Shown here in pieces: positions 8,705 through 17,592 of a stretch of 64,000 nucleotides of DNA (positions are counted from its first letter, which is position 1; the number at the start of each line of letters is the position of its first letter). Where the stretch lies: the NCBI RefSeq assembly GCF_018531195.1, contig NZ_JAHDYS010000005.1, positions 181,257 to 245,256 of the forward strand, in the 5' to 3' direction. Both the position numbers and the translations under genes were made by a program. Origin of the DNA: Pelotalea chapellei (lineage in GTDB: Bacteria > Desulfobacterota > Desulfuromonadia > Geobacterales > Pseudopelobacteraceae). The notes under the pieces were generated by a model. The model worked only from the letters and a program-made list of their open reading frames with translations, had not been told where the DNA came from and ran no database searches.

Positions 8705-9982
8705 ATGAATTTGATCATTAAGAATGGCAGGGTGATAGATCCTTCCCAGGGAATTGACGATACACTGGATGTTGTGGTGGAAAATGGCCTGATCAAAGAT
8801 ATTGGTCGTGATTTGCAAACCCCTGCCGGCGTTGAGGTAATCGATGGCGGAGGCAAATTCGTTGTCCCCGGCCTGATAGACATGCACGTACATCTGCGTG
8901 ATCCTGGTCTGGAATACAAGGAAGATATCATCAGTGGTACCCGTGCTGCTGTCTCAGGTGGCTTTACCTCGGTCTGTTGCATGCCTAACACTAAACCTGC
9001 TATCGATAACAAGGCGATTGTCTCTTACATTATCAATAAAGCCCGCACGGAAGGATTTTGTAATGTTTTTCCAATCGGTGCCATTACCTACGGCCTGCAG
9101 GGCGATCGTATGTCAGAAATGGGGGAACTTAAGGAATCAGGCTGTGTAGCTGTATCAGATGACGGCCATCCCGTGGCAAACTCTGAACTGATGCGGCGGG
9201 CTCTTGAATATGCTCGTGGAATGGGTATTTTAGTGATCACTCACGCCGAAGACCTGACATTGGTGGGTGAAGGTGTGATGAATGAAGGTTTTACCTCAAC
9301 AGAGATCGGCCTGAAAGGCATACCACGTGTTGCCGAGGACATTGCTACTGCACGCGATGTAATGCTGGCGGAGTACACCAAATCCCCAATTCATATCGCC
9401 CATGTTTCGACCGAAGGCTCGGTACAGGTCATTCGTGAGGCCAAAGCTCGTGGGGTACAGGTAACTTGTGAGACTGCACCTCACTACTTCACCCTGACTG
9501 ACGATGCTGTACGCGGATACAACACAAATGCTAAAATGAACCCGCCCCTTCGGGAAAAGCATGATGTGGCTGCCGTCAAGGCTGGGCTGAAAGATGGCAC
9601 TATTGATGCCATTGCAACTGATCATGCTCCCCATCACCTGGATGACAAGGACGTTGAATTTAATGCAGCAATGAATGGCATTGTCGGTCTTGAAACATCT
9701 CTGCCCTTGTCGCTTGCGCTGGTAAATGAAGGAGTACTTACTCTTTCACAACTAGTTGAAAAGATGTCGTTCAACCCATCGAAAATTCTAAACTTGCAGC
9801 GTGGCACTCTCAAAGTCGGCAGCATTGCTGATCTGACAGTTATTGACCCTGCAGTCGAATGGACGGTGGCGGCGGATGCCCTCGCCAGTAAATCAAAGAA
9901 CTCTCCCTGGCTTGGACAGCAGATGAAAGGTGCCGCTGCAGCAACAATCGTTAGCGGCAAACTGGTGTTCAACGGGCGCTAA
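8705..9982 (+). CDS. pyrC: Dihydroorotase (class I)
   Basis: 425 residues with GAGGTG ahead of the ATG. The metal-binding [10 protein letters not shown] (His 61 and 63) is near the N-terminus, and ATDHAPHH at about 303-310 supplies the catalytic Asp. Length and motifs fit class I dihydroorotase, a zinc enzyme that cyclises carbamoyl aspartate to dihydroorotate, the step after PyrB. Class I enzymes in some bacteria form a complex with PyrB, and the gene neighbourhood allows that here, but it cannot be seen in sequence. The end of the gene is followed by a decayed DUF488 gene, not by another pyr gene. Confidence 0.95.
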   Translation: MNLIIKNGRVIDPSQGIDDTLDVVVENGLIKDIGRDLQTPAGVEVIDGGGKFVVPGLIDMHVHLRDPGLEYKEDIISGTRAAVSGGFTSVCCMPNTKPAIDNKAIVSYIINKARTEGFCNVFPIGAITYGLQGDRMSEMGELKESGCVAVSDDGHPVANSELMRRALEYARGMGILVITHAEDLTLVGEGVMNEGFTSTEIGLKGIPRVAEDIATARDVMLAEYTKSPIHIAHVSTEGSVQVIREAKARGVQVTCETAPHYFTLTDDAVRGYNTNAKMNPPLREKHDVAAVKAGLKDGTIDAIATDHAPHHLDDKDVEFNAAMNGIVGLETSLPLSLALVNEGVLTLSQLVEKMSFNPSKILNLQRGTLKVGSIADLTVIDPAVEWTVAADALASKSKNSPWLGQQMKGAAAATIVSGKLVFNGR

Positions 9983-10001
9983 ATGACGACTGGGTGCTCT
10001 T

Positions 10002-10243
10002 ATGATCCGAATCAAGAGGATTTACGATGCCCCTTCAGATAATGATGGGTTCCGGTTCTGGGTGACAGACTCTGGCACCGTGGTATATCACTCGAATTCG
10101 CAAGGATTAATTCCATTATCTCGTAACGGAACTTTAGGGCTAAGATGAATACAGTTACGCTGCTTTTCGCAGCCAAGGATGCCGAGCACAACAATGCGGG
10201 GGTCCTTAAAGAATTTCTTGAGCATTTTAAAAAGGAGCAATGA
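10002..10243 (+). pseudogene. Decayed DUF488-family gene (frameshift plus internal deletion)
   Basis: An ATG at 10002 opens MIRIKRIYDAPSDNDGFR, the classic start of DUF488 proteins. The next segment continues the family only after a frame change: VLGDRLWHRGIS is readable in another frame and matches the family's VLVDRLWPRG block. The middle of the gene is missing. Near 10145 a frame resumes with TVTLLFAAKDAEHNNAGVLKEFL, the usual DUF488 C-terminus, and ends at a TGA at 10241-10243. An intact gene would encode about 120 residues. The remnant fills the 264-base gap between pyrC and carA and still carries the AAGGAG that now serves carA. No function is expected. Confidence 0.8.
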
Positions 10244-10246
10244 TTT

Positions 10247-11368
10247 ATGAAAGCTGTACTGGCGCTCGCGGATGGGCGTATTTTTGAAGGGAAATCATTC
10301 GGCGCACCGGGTGAGTCCACCGGCGAGGTTGTTTTCAATACAGCCATGTCTGGTTATCAGGAGGTCCTTACGGACCCTTCCTACAAAGGGCAGATGGTCA
10401 CCATGACCTATACCCAGATTGGCAATACTGGCGTTAACCCCGAAGATGTTGAGAGCAGGGGCCTGTTTCTTTCAGGTTTCATCGTCAGGGAGTATATGGA
10501 ATGCTATTCCAACTGGCGTGCCACGATGAGCCTTGATGCATACCTCAAGGAAAATGGGGTTGTCGGCATTCATGGCATCGACACCCGTGCACTTACTCGC
10601 CATCTGCGGGACAAAGGTTCCCAGAATGGCATCATCTCCACCAGTGATTTCAACCATGAAAGTCTTGTTGCCAAGGCACGTGCCATCCCCAGCATGGCTG
10701 GTCTGGATCTGGCAAGTGAAGTTTCCTGTGACAAGCCATATCACTGGACCGAGGGGCTGTGGGATCTTGCAGGCGGTTATCCTCAGGTTGATCCTGCGAG
10801 CCTGAAGTACAAGGTCGTTGCCTATGATTTTGGTATAAAGTACAATATCTTGCGTTGCCTGGTTGATGCCGGATGTGATGTTACCGTGGTGCCCGCTACG
10901 TTTAAGGCTGAAGATGCACTCGCCATGAATCCTGATGGTATCTTCCTCAGCAATGGGCCTGGTGACCCGGAGCCGCTTGTGATGGTTCAGGAAGAATTAC
11001 GAAAATTGATCGGTAAAAAACCCATTTTTGGTATCTGTCTGGGGCATCAGCTTCTTGGGCTTGCTCTGGGTGGCAAAACCATGAAACTTCCTTTCGGCAA
11101 CCATGGTTCTAACCTTCCTGTTATGGATATGGCAACCCGCAAGGTTGAGATTACTGCCCAGAACCATGGTTTTGCTGTTGATCTCGATTCATTAGGGGAC
11201 GCTGCCTGTCTTGGACATGAGAATCTTAATGACCAGACAGTCGAAGGTATCCGGCACTGTTCATTGCCGATTTTCTCGGTCCAACATCACCCTGAAGCTT
11301 CTCCCGGACCCCATGATTCTCAGTATCTGTTCAGCAGATTTGTAGAGCTCATGGAAAAGAATCGGTAA
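10247..11368 (+). CDS. carA: Carbamoyl-phosphate synthase small (glutaminase) subunit
   Basis: 373 residues, preceded by AAGGAG. The N-terminal half is the CarA-specific domain (DGRIFEGKSFGAPG, VFNTAMSGYQEVLTDPSY). The C-terminal class I amidotransferase domain has FLSNGPGDP, the nucleophile Cys near residue 264 in GICLGHQ, and the His/Glu pair in QHHPEASPGP. It hydrolyses glutamine and passes ammonia to CarB for carbamoyl phosphate, used by PyrB and in arginine synthesis. It lies downstream of pyrRBC, but carB is separated from it by a radical SAM gene and a DUF486 gene. Confidence 0.96.
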   Translation: MKAVLALADGRIFEGKSFGAPGESTGEVVFNTAMSGYQEVLTDPSYKGQMVTMTYTQIGNTGVNPEDVESRGLFLSGFIVREYMECYSNWRATMSLDAYLKENGVVGIHGIDTRALTRHLRDKGSQNGIISTSDFNHESLVAKARAIPSMAGLDLASEVSCDKPYHWTEGLWDLAGGYPQVDPASLKYKVVAYDFGIKYNILRCLVDAGCDVTVVPATFKAEDALAMNPDGIFLSNGPGDPEPLVMVQEELRKLIGKKPIFGICLGHQLLGLALGGKTMKLPFGNHGSNLPVMDMATRKVEITAQNHGFAVDLDSLGDAACLGHENLNDQTVEGIRHCSLPIFSVQHHPEASPGPHDSQYLFSRFVELMEKNR

Positions 11369-11428
11369 TTAATATTAAAGAGGTAAACATCCTTTAAAAG
11401 GTCCTTGCCTTGTCCATTGCCCCTATTT

Positions 11429-12343
11429 ATGAATTATGTTGAACTCTATCAATCAGGTGAATTGCTGCAACGGATCCGCGAAGCTTACCGGAGACTCGAA
11501 ACCTGTGATCTCTGTCCACACGATTGTGGTGTTAACCGTATAAAAGGTGAGCGCGGTCTTTGTGGAGCAGGATTAAAACCTAAAATTGCTTCGGCCAATG
11601 TGCATACCGGCGAAGAACCACCAATTTCAGGCACACACGGATCTGGAACAATCTTTTTGTCCGGCTGTTCCCTCAAGTGCCGTTTCTGTCAGAATTTCCC
11701 CATCAGCCAGCTTGGTAACGGTGAAGAGGTCTCTACGGCAGCCCTGGCAGTACGAATGATGAAACTGCAGCACCAGGGGGTGCACAATATAAATTTCGTC
11801 ACTCCGACCCATTTTCTGCCACAGATTCTGGCAGCTCTGTGGCTGGCCATTCCGCAGGGTTTTCGACTGCCTCTCGTGTGGAATTCCAGCGGATATGAGC
11901 GGGTTGACGCCTTGAAGCTTCTGCATGGCGTAGTGGACATTTACCTGCCGGACATGAAGTACGTTAATGATGCTGTTGCCTTGCGTCTTTCCTACATAAA
12001 GGGTTACAGGGAAGCGAATCTGTTGGCGGTGAAAGAGATGCTTCGCCAGGTCGGGCATCTGCAGACTGATGCAAAAGAAATCGCTGTAAAAGGCCTGATC
12101 ATAAGGCATCTCGTTCTTCCGGAAAGGCTGTCAGGAACGAGGGACACCCTGCAATGGATAAGTCTTAATTGCGGCGAGGAAACACATGTTTCCTTGATGA
12201 GCCAATACTTTCCGGCCCATGCCGCCCATGAGGAGTCGGGTGTAAATCGACGAATTTCCCTCGAAGAGTACGAAGAGACCGTTGAATGGCTTTCTGATGC
12301 CAATCTTGAACATGGGTGGGTACAGGAGCATGAGGACCCATGA
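11429..12343 (+). CDS. Radical SAM protein of the PflA-like family (COG1313 type)
   Basis: 304 residues from the ATG at 11429. A TTG at 11405 would add eight residues and has AAAAGG upstream, so the start is not certain. The cluster motif CSLKCRFCQN (CxxxCxxC) binds the 4Fe-4S cluster and S-adenosylmethionine. Upstream is a second cysteine group, CDLCPHDCGVNR with a later GLCGAG, the layout of PflA-like radical SAM proteins of unknown substrate. Typical family text follows (NFVTPTHFLPQI, WNSSGYE, DIYLPDMKY). The exact reaction is unknown. It is inserted between carA and carB. Confidence 0.82.
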   Translation: MNYVELYQSGELLQRIREAYRRLETCDLCPHDCGVNRIKGERGLCGAGLKPKIASANVHTGEEPPISGTHGSGTIFLSGCSLKCRFCQNFPISQLGNGEEVSTAALAVRMMKLQHQGVHNINFVTPTHFLPQILAALWLAIPQGFRLPLVWNSSGYERVDALKLLHGVVDIYLPDMKYVNDAVALRLSYIKGYREANLLAVKEMLRQVGHLQTDAKEIAVKGLIIRHLVLPERLSGTRDTLQWISLNCGEETHVSLMSQYFPAHAAHEESGVNRRISLEEYEETVEWLSDANLEHGWVQEHEDP

Positions 12344-12386
12344 GGGGAGGAAATGGTGTTATTTTCCTTTTCCATGTTGAGATCAC

Positions 12387-12713
12387 ATGAGAACAATAAT
12401 CCTGCTGACCATATCAAACATATTCATGACCTTTGCCTGGTACGCCCACCTGAAAAACATGCGTACACGGCACTGGCTGCTGGCAGTGGCAGTATCATGG
12501 GGAATCGCTTTTTTTGAATATCTGATTCAGGTGCCGGCCAACCGCATGGGGTATGGCAAGTTCAACCTTGCCCAGTTGAAAATTCTGCAGGAAGTCATAA
12601 CGCTTGCTGTATTTGTTCCATTTGCGGTGTTTTATATGGGAACTACTCTTTCCTGGAATTATGTCTGGGCAGGATGTTGTCTGGCAGGTGCCGTATTTTT
12701 TATCTTCAGATAA
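12387..12713 (+). CDS. DUF486 family small membrane protein
   Basis: 108 residues with four hydrophobic segments, related in topology to drug/metabolite-type small transporters. The sequence NIFMTFAWYAHLK, FFEYLIQVPANRMGYGKFNLAQLKILQEVITL is characteristic of the DUF486 family. The function is not known. It follows the radical SAM gene by 43 bases and precedes carB by 48, so it belongs to the same transcription unit. Nothing links it to carbamoyl phosphate chemistry except position. Confidence 0.85.
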   Translation: MRTIILLTISNIFMTFAWYAHLKNMRTRHWLLAVAVSWGIAFFEYLIQVPANRMGYGKFNLAQLKILQEVITLAVFVPFAVFYMGTTLSWNYVWAGCCLAGAVFFIFR

Positions 12714-12761
12714 TTCGTATGACTTTAATATCTTCAATCATGACAAGGAGTTGAATTTCTA

Positions 12762-15700
12762 ATGCCAAAAAGAACAGACATCAAAAAAATTCTCATCATA
12801 GGGGCGGGACCGATCGTCATCGGCCAGGCCTGTGAGTTTGATTATTCCGGCACCCAGGCCTGCAAGGCTCTTAAGGAAGAGGGATACGAGGTAGTACTGC
12901 TTAACAGCAACCCAGCTACCATCATGACAGATCCTGATTTTGCCGATCGTACCTATATCGAGCCGGTTACTCCCGAAATCCTGGCAAAGATCATTGAAAA
13001 AGAACGCCCTGACGCGGTGTTGCCTACACTTGGTGGTCAGACTGCTTTAAATACCGCTGTTTCGGTCGCTGAGATGGGAGTGCTCGATAAATTCAATGTG
13101 GAGTTGATCGGTGCAAAACTCCCGGCCATTAAAAAGGCGGAGGACCGCACTCTGTTCAAGGCTGCCATGGAAAGGATCGGTCTATCGGTACCTAAATCAG
13201 GCCTGGCACATAACAGACAGGAGGCGATGGAAGTCGTAAAATCAGTTGGTTTCCCTGCAATTATCCGCCCTTCCTTCACATTGGGAGGCACTGGCGGTGG
13301 TATTGCCTACAATATGCAGGAATACGAAATAATGGCAATTGCCGGCATTGATGCCTCCCCGACCGATGAAATTCTCGTGGAGGAGTCGGTCATCGGCTGG
13401 AAAGAGTATGAACTGGAAGTGATGCGTGACACGGCTGACAATGTGGTTATCATCTGCTCCATTGAAAACTTTGACCCCATGGGTGTACATACCGGAGACT
13501 CTATTACCGTTGCACCTGCCCAGACCCTGACCGACAAAGAATATCAGATCCTGCGCGACGCGTCCCTGAAGATCATAAGAGAAATTGGCGTGGATACAGG
13601 CGGATCAAACATTCAGTTCGGCATCAACCCCACTGACGGGCGCCTGGTAGTTATCGAGATGAACCCACGTGTTTCCCGTTCATCTGCCCTCGCATCCAAA
13701 GCAACCGGTTTCCCCATTGCCAAAATCGCTGCAAAACTGGCTGTTGGGTATACCCTGGATGAGGTTACCAATGATATTACCCGTGAGACACCTGCCTGCT
13801 TTGAGCCGACTATCGATTACGTTGTCACAAAAATTCCGCGTTTCACTTTTGAAAAATTCCCTGCAGCCGATGCTACTCTGACCACCCAGATGAAATCCGT
13901 CGGTGAAGTAATGGCTATAGGTCGGACCTTTAAGGAATCTTTTCAAAAAGCTCTGCGTTCTCTTGAAATCGGCGTTTCCGGATTGGACTCACAGTTGTTT
14001 GATCTGTCCACGGAAACTCGCCGCGCTCTGACATCCAAAGAACAACAGCTTCTCCTTGAAAAGCTTCGTACTCCCAACTGTGAACGTCTCTGGTATCTTG
14101 CCGATGCTCTACGAAGCGGTATGACCGTGAAAGAAGTAAACCAGCACACCGGGATTGATCCCTGGTTTCTCCACAACATCCGCCAGATAGTTGAAAAAGA
14201 GGCTGAGCTCAAAAGTCTTGCCCCCGCAGCACTTTCCCGAGAAGATCTCTTTGAAGCCAAGCAATTTGGTTTTTCCGATAAAACTCTCGCAAAGCTCTGT
14301 GGCAAAACTGAGGCAGACATTCGAACTCTGCGTCACTCATATGGTGTAAAGCCGGTCTATAAGCGGGTTGATACCTGCGCTGCCGAATTTGTAGCCCATA
14401 CCCCCTACCTTTACTCCACCTATGAGGAGGAGTGTGAAGCAGAACCGACGAATAGAAAAAAAATTATGATCCTAGGGGGAGGGCCGAACAGGATCGGCCA
14501 GGGGATCGAGTTCGACTACTGCTGCGTGCATGGTGTTTTTGCTCTTGCTGAAGATGGTTACGAAACCATTATGGTCAATTGTAATCCGGAAACAGTTTCA
14601 ACTGATTACGATACCTCTGACAGACTTTACTTTGAGCCACTTACCCTGGAAGACGTGCTGGAGATCGTGGCATTGGAACAACCGGTAGGCGTGATCGTGC
14701 AGTTTGGCGGCCAGACTCCTCTCAAACTTGCGGTTGCCCTGGAAAAAGCAGGCGTGCCGATCATCGGGACGTCGCCTGATGCCATCGATCGTGCGGAAGA
14801 CCGGGAGCGTTTTCAGGAGATGCTGCACAAACTTGGGTTGCTCCAACCCGCCAATGGCACGGCCCGCTCTTTTGAAGAAGCCGAGAAAGTGGTAGATCGC
14901 ATCGGGTATCCTGTTGTTGTTCGTCCTTCCTATGTTCTGGGCGGCAGGGCAATGGAAATCGTGTACGACGTGGATAACCTGCGGCGTTATATGACAACAG
15001 CTGTTCTGGTTTCTCCTGAGCATCCCATCCTGATCGACAAGTTTCTCGATGAGGCCATTGAGATTGATGTTGACGCATTGTGCGATGGTACTGAAGTTGT
15101 TATCGGCGGCATCATGGAGCATATTGAGGAGGCTGGTATTCACTCAGGCGACTCTGCCTGTTCTCTTCCCCCTTATTCCATTTCCGACACAGTAGTAGCT
15201 GAAATTCGTCGGCAGACAGTACTGATGGCTTTGGAACTGAACGTCAAGGGTCTGATGAACGTACAGTATGCCGTCAAAGACAGTGATATCTATATTCTCG
15301 AAGTCAATCCCCGTGCTTCACGCACCTCACCATTTGTTTCCAAGGCAACCGGACGTCCGTTGGCCAAAATTGCCGCACGCATCATGGCCGGAAAGAGTCT
15401 GAAGGAATTGGGAGTTTGTGGGGATATCATACCAAAACATATCTCGGTCAAAGAGTCGGTCTTTCCTTTTGTAAAGTTTCCTGGTGTTGACACACTATTG
15501 GGGCCAGAGATGAAGTCTACCGGCGAGGTCATGGGCATTGGCGACACATTTGCCGAAGCCTTTGGCAAAGCGCAGCTCGGGGCAAACGTTAAATTGCCGT
15601 TGGCCGGCAACGCCTTTATCAGCGTACGTGATGGAGATAAGAAACATGTTGTCACTGCAGCAGAAAAGCTGTATAAATCAGGATTCGGAATCGTTGCCAC

Positions 15701-15998
15701 CGGCGGAACCGCAGCATTCCTGACGGAAAAGGGTATACCGGTCAAACGGGTCAATAAGGTTGCTGAAGGGCGCCCACACATCGTTGATGCCATCAAGAAC
15801 GGCGAGATAAGTTTAGTGGTCAATACCACGCATGGTCCCCAGGCAGTTGCCGATTCTTTCTCCATACGGCGTGAAGCACTCATGCACAACATTGCCTACT
15901 ACACCACAGTGGCTGGTGCCAAGGCCGTAGTCGACAGCATCGTTGCACTGAAAGAACAAGAACTGGGTGTTAAGGCGTTGCAGGATTATCTTAATTAA
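12762..15998 (+). CDS. carB: Carbamoyl-phosphate synthase large subunit
   Basis: 1078 residues, the standard length. Two homologous ATP-grasp halves are visible: [20 protein letters not shown] at the start and [17 protein letters not shown] at about 570-586, with [10 protein letters not shown] and SYVLGGRAM as the nucleotide loops. The C-terminal allosteric domain contains [16 protein letters not shown] and VVNTTHG. The enzyme makes carbamoyl phosphate from bicarbonate, ATP and ammonia tunnelled from CarA. The typical UMP/ornithine-binding region is present, so allosteric control is likely. AAGGAG precedes the ATG. greA follows. Confidence 0.97.
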   Translation: MPKRTDIKKILIIGAGPIVIGQACEFDYSGTQACKALKEEGYEVVLLNSNPATIMTDPDFADRTYIEPVTPEILAKIIEKERPDAVLPTLGGQTALNTAVSVAEMGVLDKFNVELIGAKLPAIKKAEDRTLFKAAMERIGLSVPKSGLAHNRQEAMEVVKSVGFPAIIRPSFTLGGTGGGIAYNMQEYEIMAIAGIDASPTDEILVEESVIGWKEYELEVMRDTADNVVIICSIENFDPMGVHTGDSITVAPAQTLTDKEYQILRDASLKIIREIGVDTGGSNIQFGINPTDGRLVVIEMNPRVSRSSALASKATGFPIAKIAAKLAVGYTLDEVTNDITRETPACFEPTIDYVVTKIPRFTFEKFPAADATLTTQMKSVGEVMAIGRTFKESFQKALRSLEIGVSGLDSQLFDLSTETRRALTSKEQQLLLEKLRTPNCERLWYLADALRSGMTVKEVNQHTGIDPWFLHNIRQIVEKEAELKSLAPAALSREDLFEAKQFGFSDKTLAKLCGKTEADIRTLRHSYGVKPVYKRVDTCAAEFVAHTPYLYSTYEEECEAEPTNRKKIMILGGGPNRIGQGIEFDYCCVHGVFALAEDGYETIMVNCNPETVSTDYDTSDRLYFEPLTLEDVLEIVALEQPVGVIVQFGGQTPLKLAVALEKAGVPIIGTSPDAIDRAEDRERFQEMLHKLGLLQPANGTARSFEEAEKVVDRIGYPVVVRPSYVLGGRAMEIVYDVDNLRRYMTTAVLVSPEHPILIDKFLDEAIEIDVDALCDGTEVVIGGIMEHIEEAGIHSGDSACSLPPYSISDTVVAEIRRQTVLMALELNVKGLMNVQYAVKDSDIYILEVNPRASRTSPFVSKATGRPLAKIAARIMAGKSLKELGVCGDIIPKHISVKESVFPFVKFPGVDTLLGPEMKSTGEVMGIGDTFAEAFGKAQLGANVKLPLAGNAFISVRDGDKKHVVTAAEKLYKSGFGIVATGGTAAFLTEKGIPVKRVNKVAEGRPHIVDAIKNGEISLVVNTTHGPQAVADSFSIRREALMHNIAYYTTVAGAKAVVDSIVALKEQELGVKALQDYLN

Positions 15999-16056
15999 CA
16001 TGATGTAGAGGGAAGGTTGTACCATCCCTTACATTTATTCAAGGAGCAGCTGTTAG

Positions 16057-16533
16057 ATGTCCCATACCATTCCATTGACAAAAGAAAGTTACGAGGCGTT
16101 GCAGGAAGAACTTAAGCGGCTTATCCGTGAGGAAAGACCCAAGGTTATTCAGGATATTGCAGAAGCCCGTGCCCATGGCGACCTTTCGGAAAATGCGGAA
16201 TATGATGCTGCCAAAAACCGTCAGGGATTTATCGAGGGCCGCATCCAGGAGATCAACGGTAAGCTTGCTCGAGCCCATGTTGTAGATCTGACCGGTATGA
16301 AACCGGACAAAGTGGTTTTTGGCGCTACAGTTACCTTGTATGATACTGCATCTGAAGAAGAAGTTACTTACCGGATTGTCGGCGAGGATGAGGCTGATAT
16401 CAAGCTCGGCAAGATTTCCTGCACCTCTCCCGTAGGCAAGGCACTCATTGGTCATAAGCTGGATGATTCAGTCAGGGTTACCGTTCCCTCTGGAACGAAG
16501 GAATACGAAATTATTGAAATAAAGTACGAATAG
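16057..16533 (+). CDS. greA: Transcription elongation factor GreA
   Basis: 158 residues, the normal GreA length. The N-terminal coiled coil runs over about 1-75 (PLTKESYEALQEELKRL, with the conserved ARAHGDLSENAEYDAAKNRQGF at the tip carrying the catalytic acidic residues), and the C-terminal FKBP-like domain ends SPVGKALIGHKLDD. It rescues backtracked RNA polymerase by stimulating transcript cleavage. AAGGAGC lies upstream of the ATG. It directly follows carB, an order seen in related bacteria, and shares a terminator with the DUF1858 gene. Confidence 0.96.
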   Translation: MSHTIPLTKESYEALQEELKRLIREERPKVIQDIAEARAHGDLSENAEYDAAKNRQGFIEGRIQEINGKLARAHVVDLTGMKPDKVVFGATVTLYDTASEEEVTYRIVGEDEADIKLGKISCTSPVGKALIGHKLDDSVRVTVPSGTKEYEIIEIKYE

Positions 16534-16584
16534 GGTAATCTTTTTACCTAGAACAACGAAGAATAACGGACAGGAGAACTAATC

Positions 16585-16785
16585 ATGAGTGATAAAATTA
16601 CTAAGGACATGACCTTTTTTGAAGTAATGCGCACCTATCCCGAGGCTGTGAAAGTATTGCAAAAGCACAATTTGGGCTGTGTCGGCTGCATGGGCGCTCA
16701 GAATGAAAGTCTGGAGCAGGGAGCTAATGCCCATGGATTGAACGTTGACGAACTGCTCAAAGATCTTAATGCAGCTGTTCAGTAA
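16585..16785 (+). CDS. DUF1858 domain-containing small protein
   Basis: 66 residues with AGGAG ahead of the ATG. ITKDMTFFEVMRTYPEAVKVLQKHNLGCVGCMGA is the DUF1858 signature, including the CxxC within LGCVGC found in these small proteins and in the N-termini of some iron-repair and hybrid-cluster proteins. A metal- or thiol-binding role has been suggested for the family, but no reaction is established. It lies 51 bases after greA and before an intrinsic terminator. Confidence 0.88.
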   Translation: MSDKITKDMTFFEVMRTYPEAVKVLQKHNLGCVGCMGAQNESLEQGANAHGLNVDELLKDLNAAVQ

Positions 16786-16810
16786 GGCTGCTTTCCGATC
16801 ACAACAATAA

Positions 16811-16839
16811 GCCCTCATGTTTCCGTGAGGGCTTTTTTT
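16811..16839 (+). terminator. Intrinsic terminator after the DUF1858 gene
   Basis: GCCCTCA at 16811-16817 and TGAGGGC at 16826-16832 pair perfectly, followed by seven T residues. It closes the carA-to-DUF1858 stretch. The thpR start lies only about 8 bases beyond the T-run. Confidence 0.9.
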
Positions 16840-16846
16840 CAATGTG

Positions 16847-17383
16847 ATGCCTAGACTGTTCATAGCCATAGATTTTTCTGATGAAATAAAGTATCGGTTT
16901 GAGCACCTGCGTGTTGATATTCCCGGTGCCAAGTGGGTATTCAACAAGCAAATTCATCTTACACTTGCATTCCTTGGAGACGTAGAGAACGCACTGGTTC
17001 CTCGACTGACTGAGTCATTGGATAAGATACATTCTCCGCCATTTCAGCTTCAGCATGCTGGTACCGGCTGTTTTCCCGACCCTAAAAGACCACGAGTTCT
17101 ATGGGCCGGATTTGAGCCACAACCTTTGCTGAATCGTTTGGTGGCAAAAATACGTACAGCAGTTATGACATATGGCATTCCCCAGGATTCTCGTGCCATG
17201 GTTCCTCATGTAACCCTGGCCCGTATTAAAGCCCCTGCTGTTTGCGAATTGAATACTTTTCTACATCAGTCAAAAGCCGCACTTCCCCCTGTTGAGGTTC
17301 ATGAATTCATACTTTTCGAGAGTCGTTTAACATCAGGTGGCGCCGTTCACAGTGTTGTGCAAACCTTTAAGCTTGATAGTTAG
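16847..17383 (+). CDS. thpR: RNA 2',3'-cyclic phosphodiesterase (2H family, LigT-like)
   Basis: 178 residues from the ATG at 16847; a GTG three bases upstream is also possible. The two HxTx motifs of 2H phosphoesterases are HLTLAFLG at about 42-49 and HVTLAR at about 126-131. PRLFIAIDFSDEI is a typical family opening. The enzyme opens 2',3'-cyclic phosphates on RNA ends, and older literature describes it as a tRNA ligase. No clear Shine-Dalgarno sequence is visible because the start sits just beyond the upstream terminator; the promoter must overlap the terminator or readthrough must occur. Confidence 0.9.
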   Translation: MPRLFIAIDFSDEIKYRFEHLRVDIPGAKWVFNKQIHLTLAFLGDVENALVPRLTESLDKIHSPPFQLQHAGTGCFPDPKRPRVLWAGFEPQPLLNRLVAKIRTAVMTYGIPQDSRAMVPHVTLARIKAPAVCELNTFLHQSKAALPPVEVHEFILFESRLTSGGAVHSVVQTFKLDS

Positions 17384-17592
17384 GGCAACTGGATTTTTTT
17401 ATTTTTCTATGCCCTACAAGAGAACTCTCTTCAGGTTAAAGTTTTTTCAAAATGAAATGAGTGGACAATCCAACCCCGCTTGGATATTGTTCAACATTAC
17501 TCAGTCCTATGAAATCCTTGACAGGTGCCGCTTCCCAGCCCGATCTCAGCCTTCCGAAAAGCTCTACAACCTACTAAATCGCCCCAATCTCC

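Noticed and set aside
15290..15892. A 200-codon minus-strand frame inside carB
   Set aside because: Antisense shadow of conserved CarB sequence with no start signal or family match.
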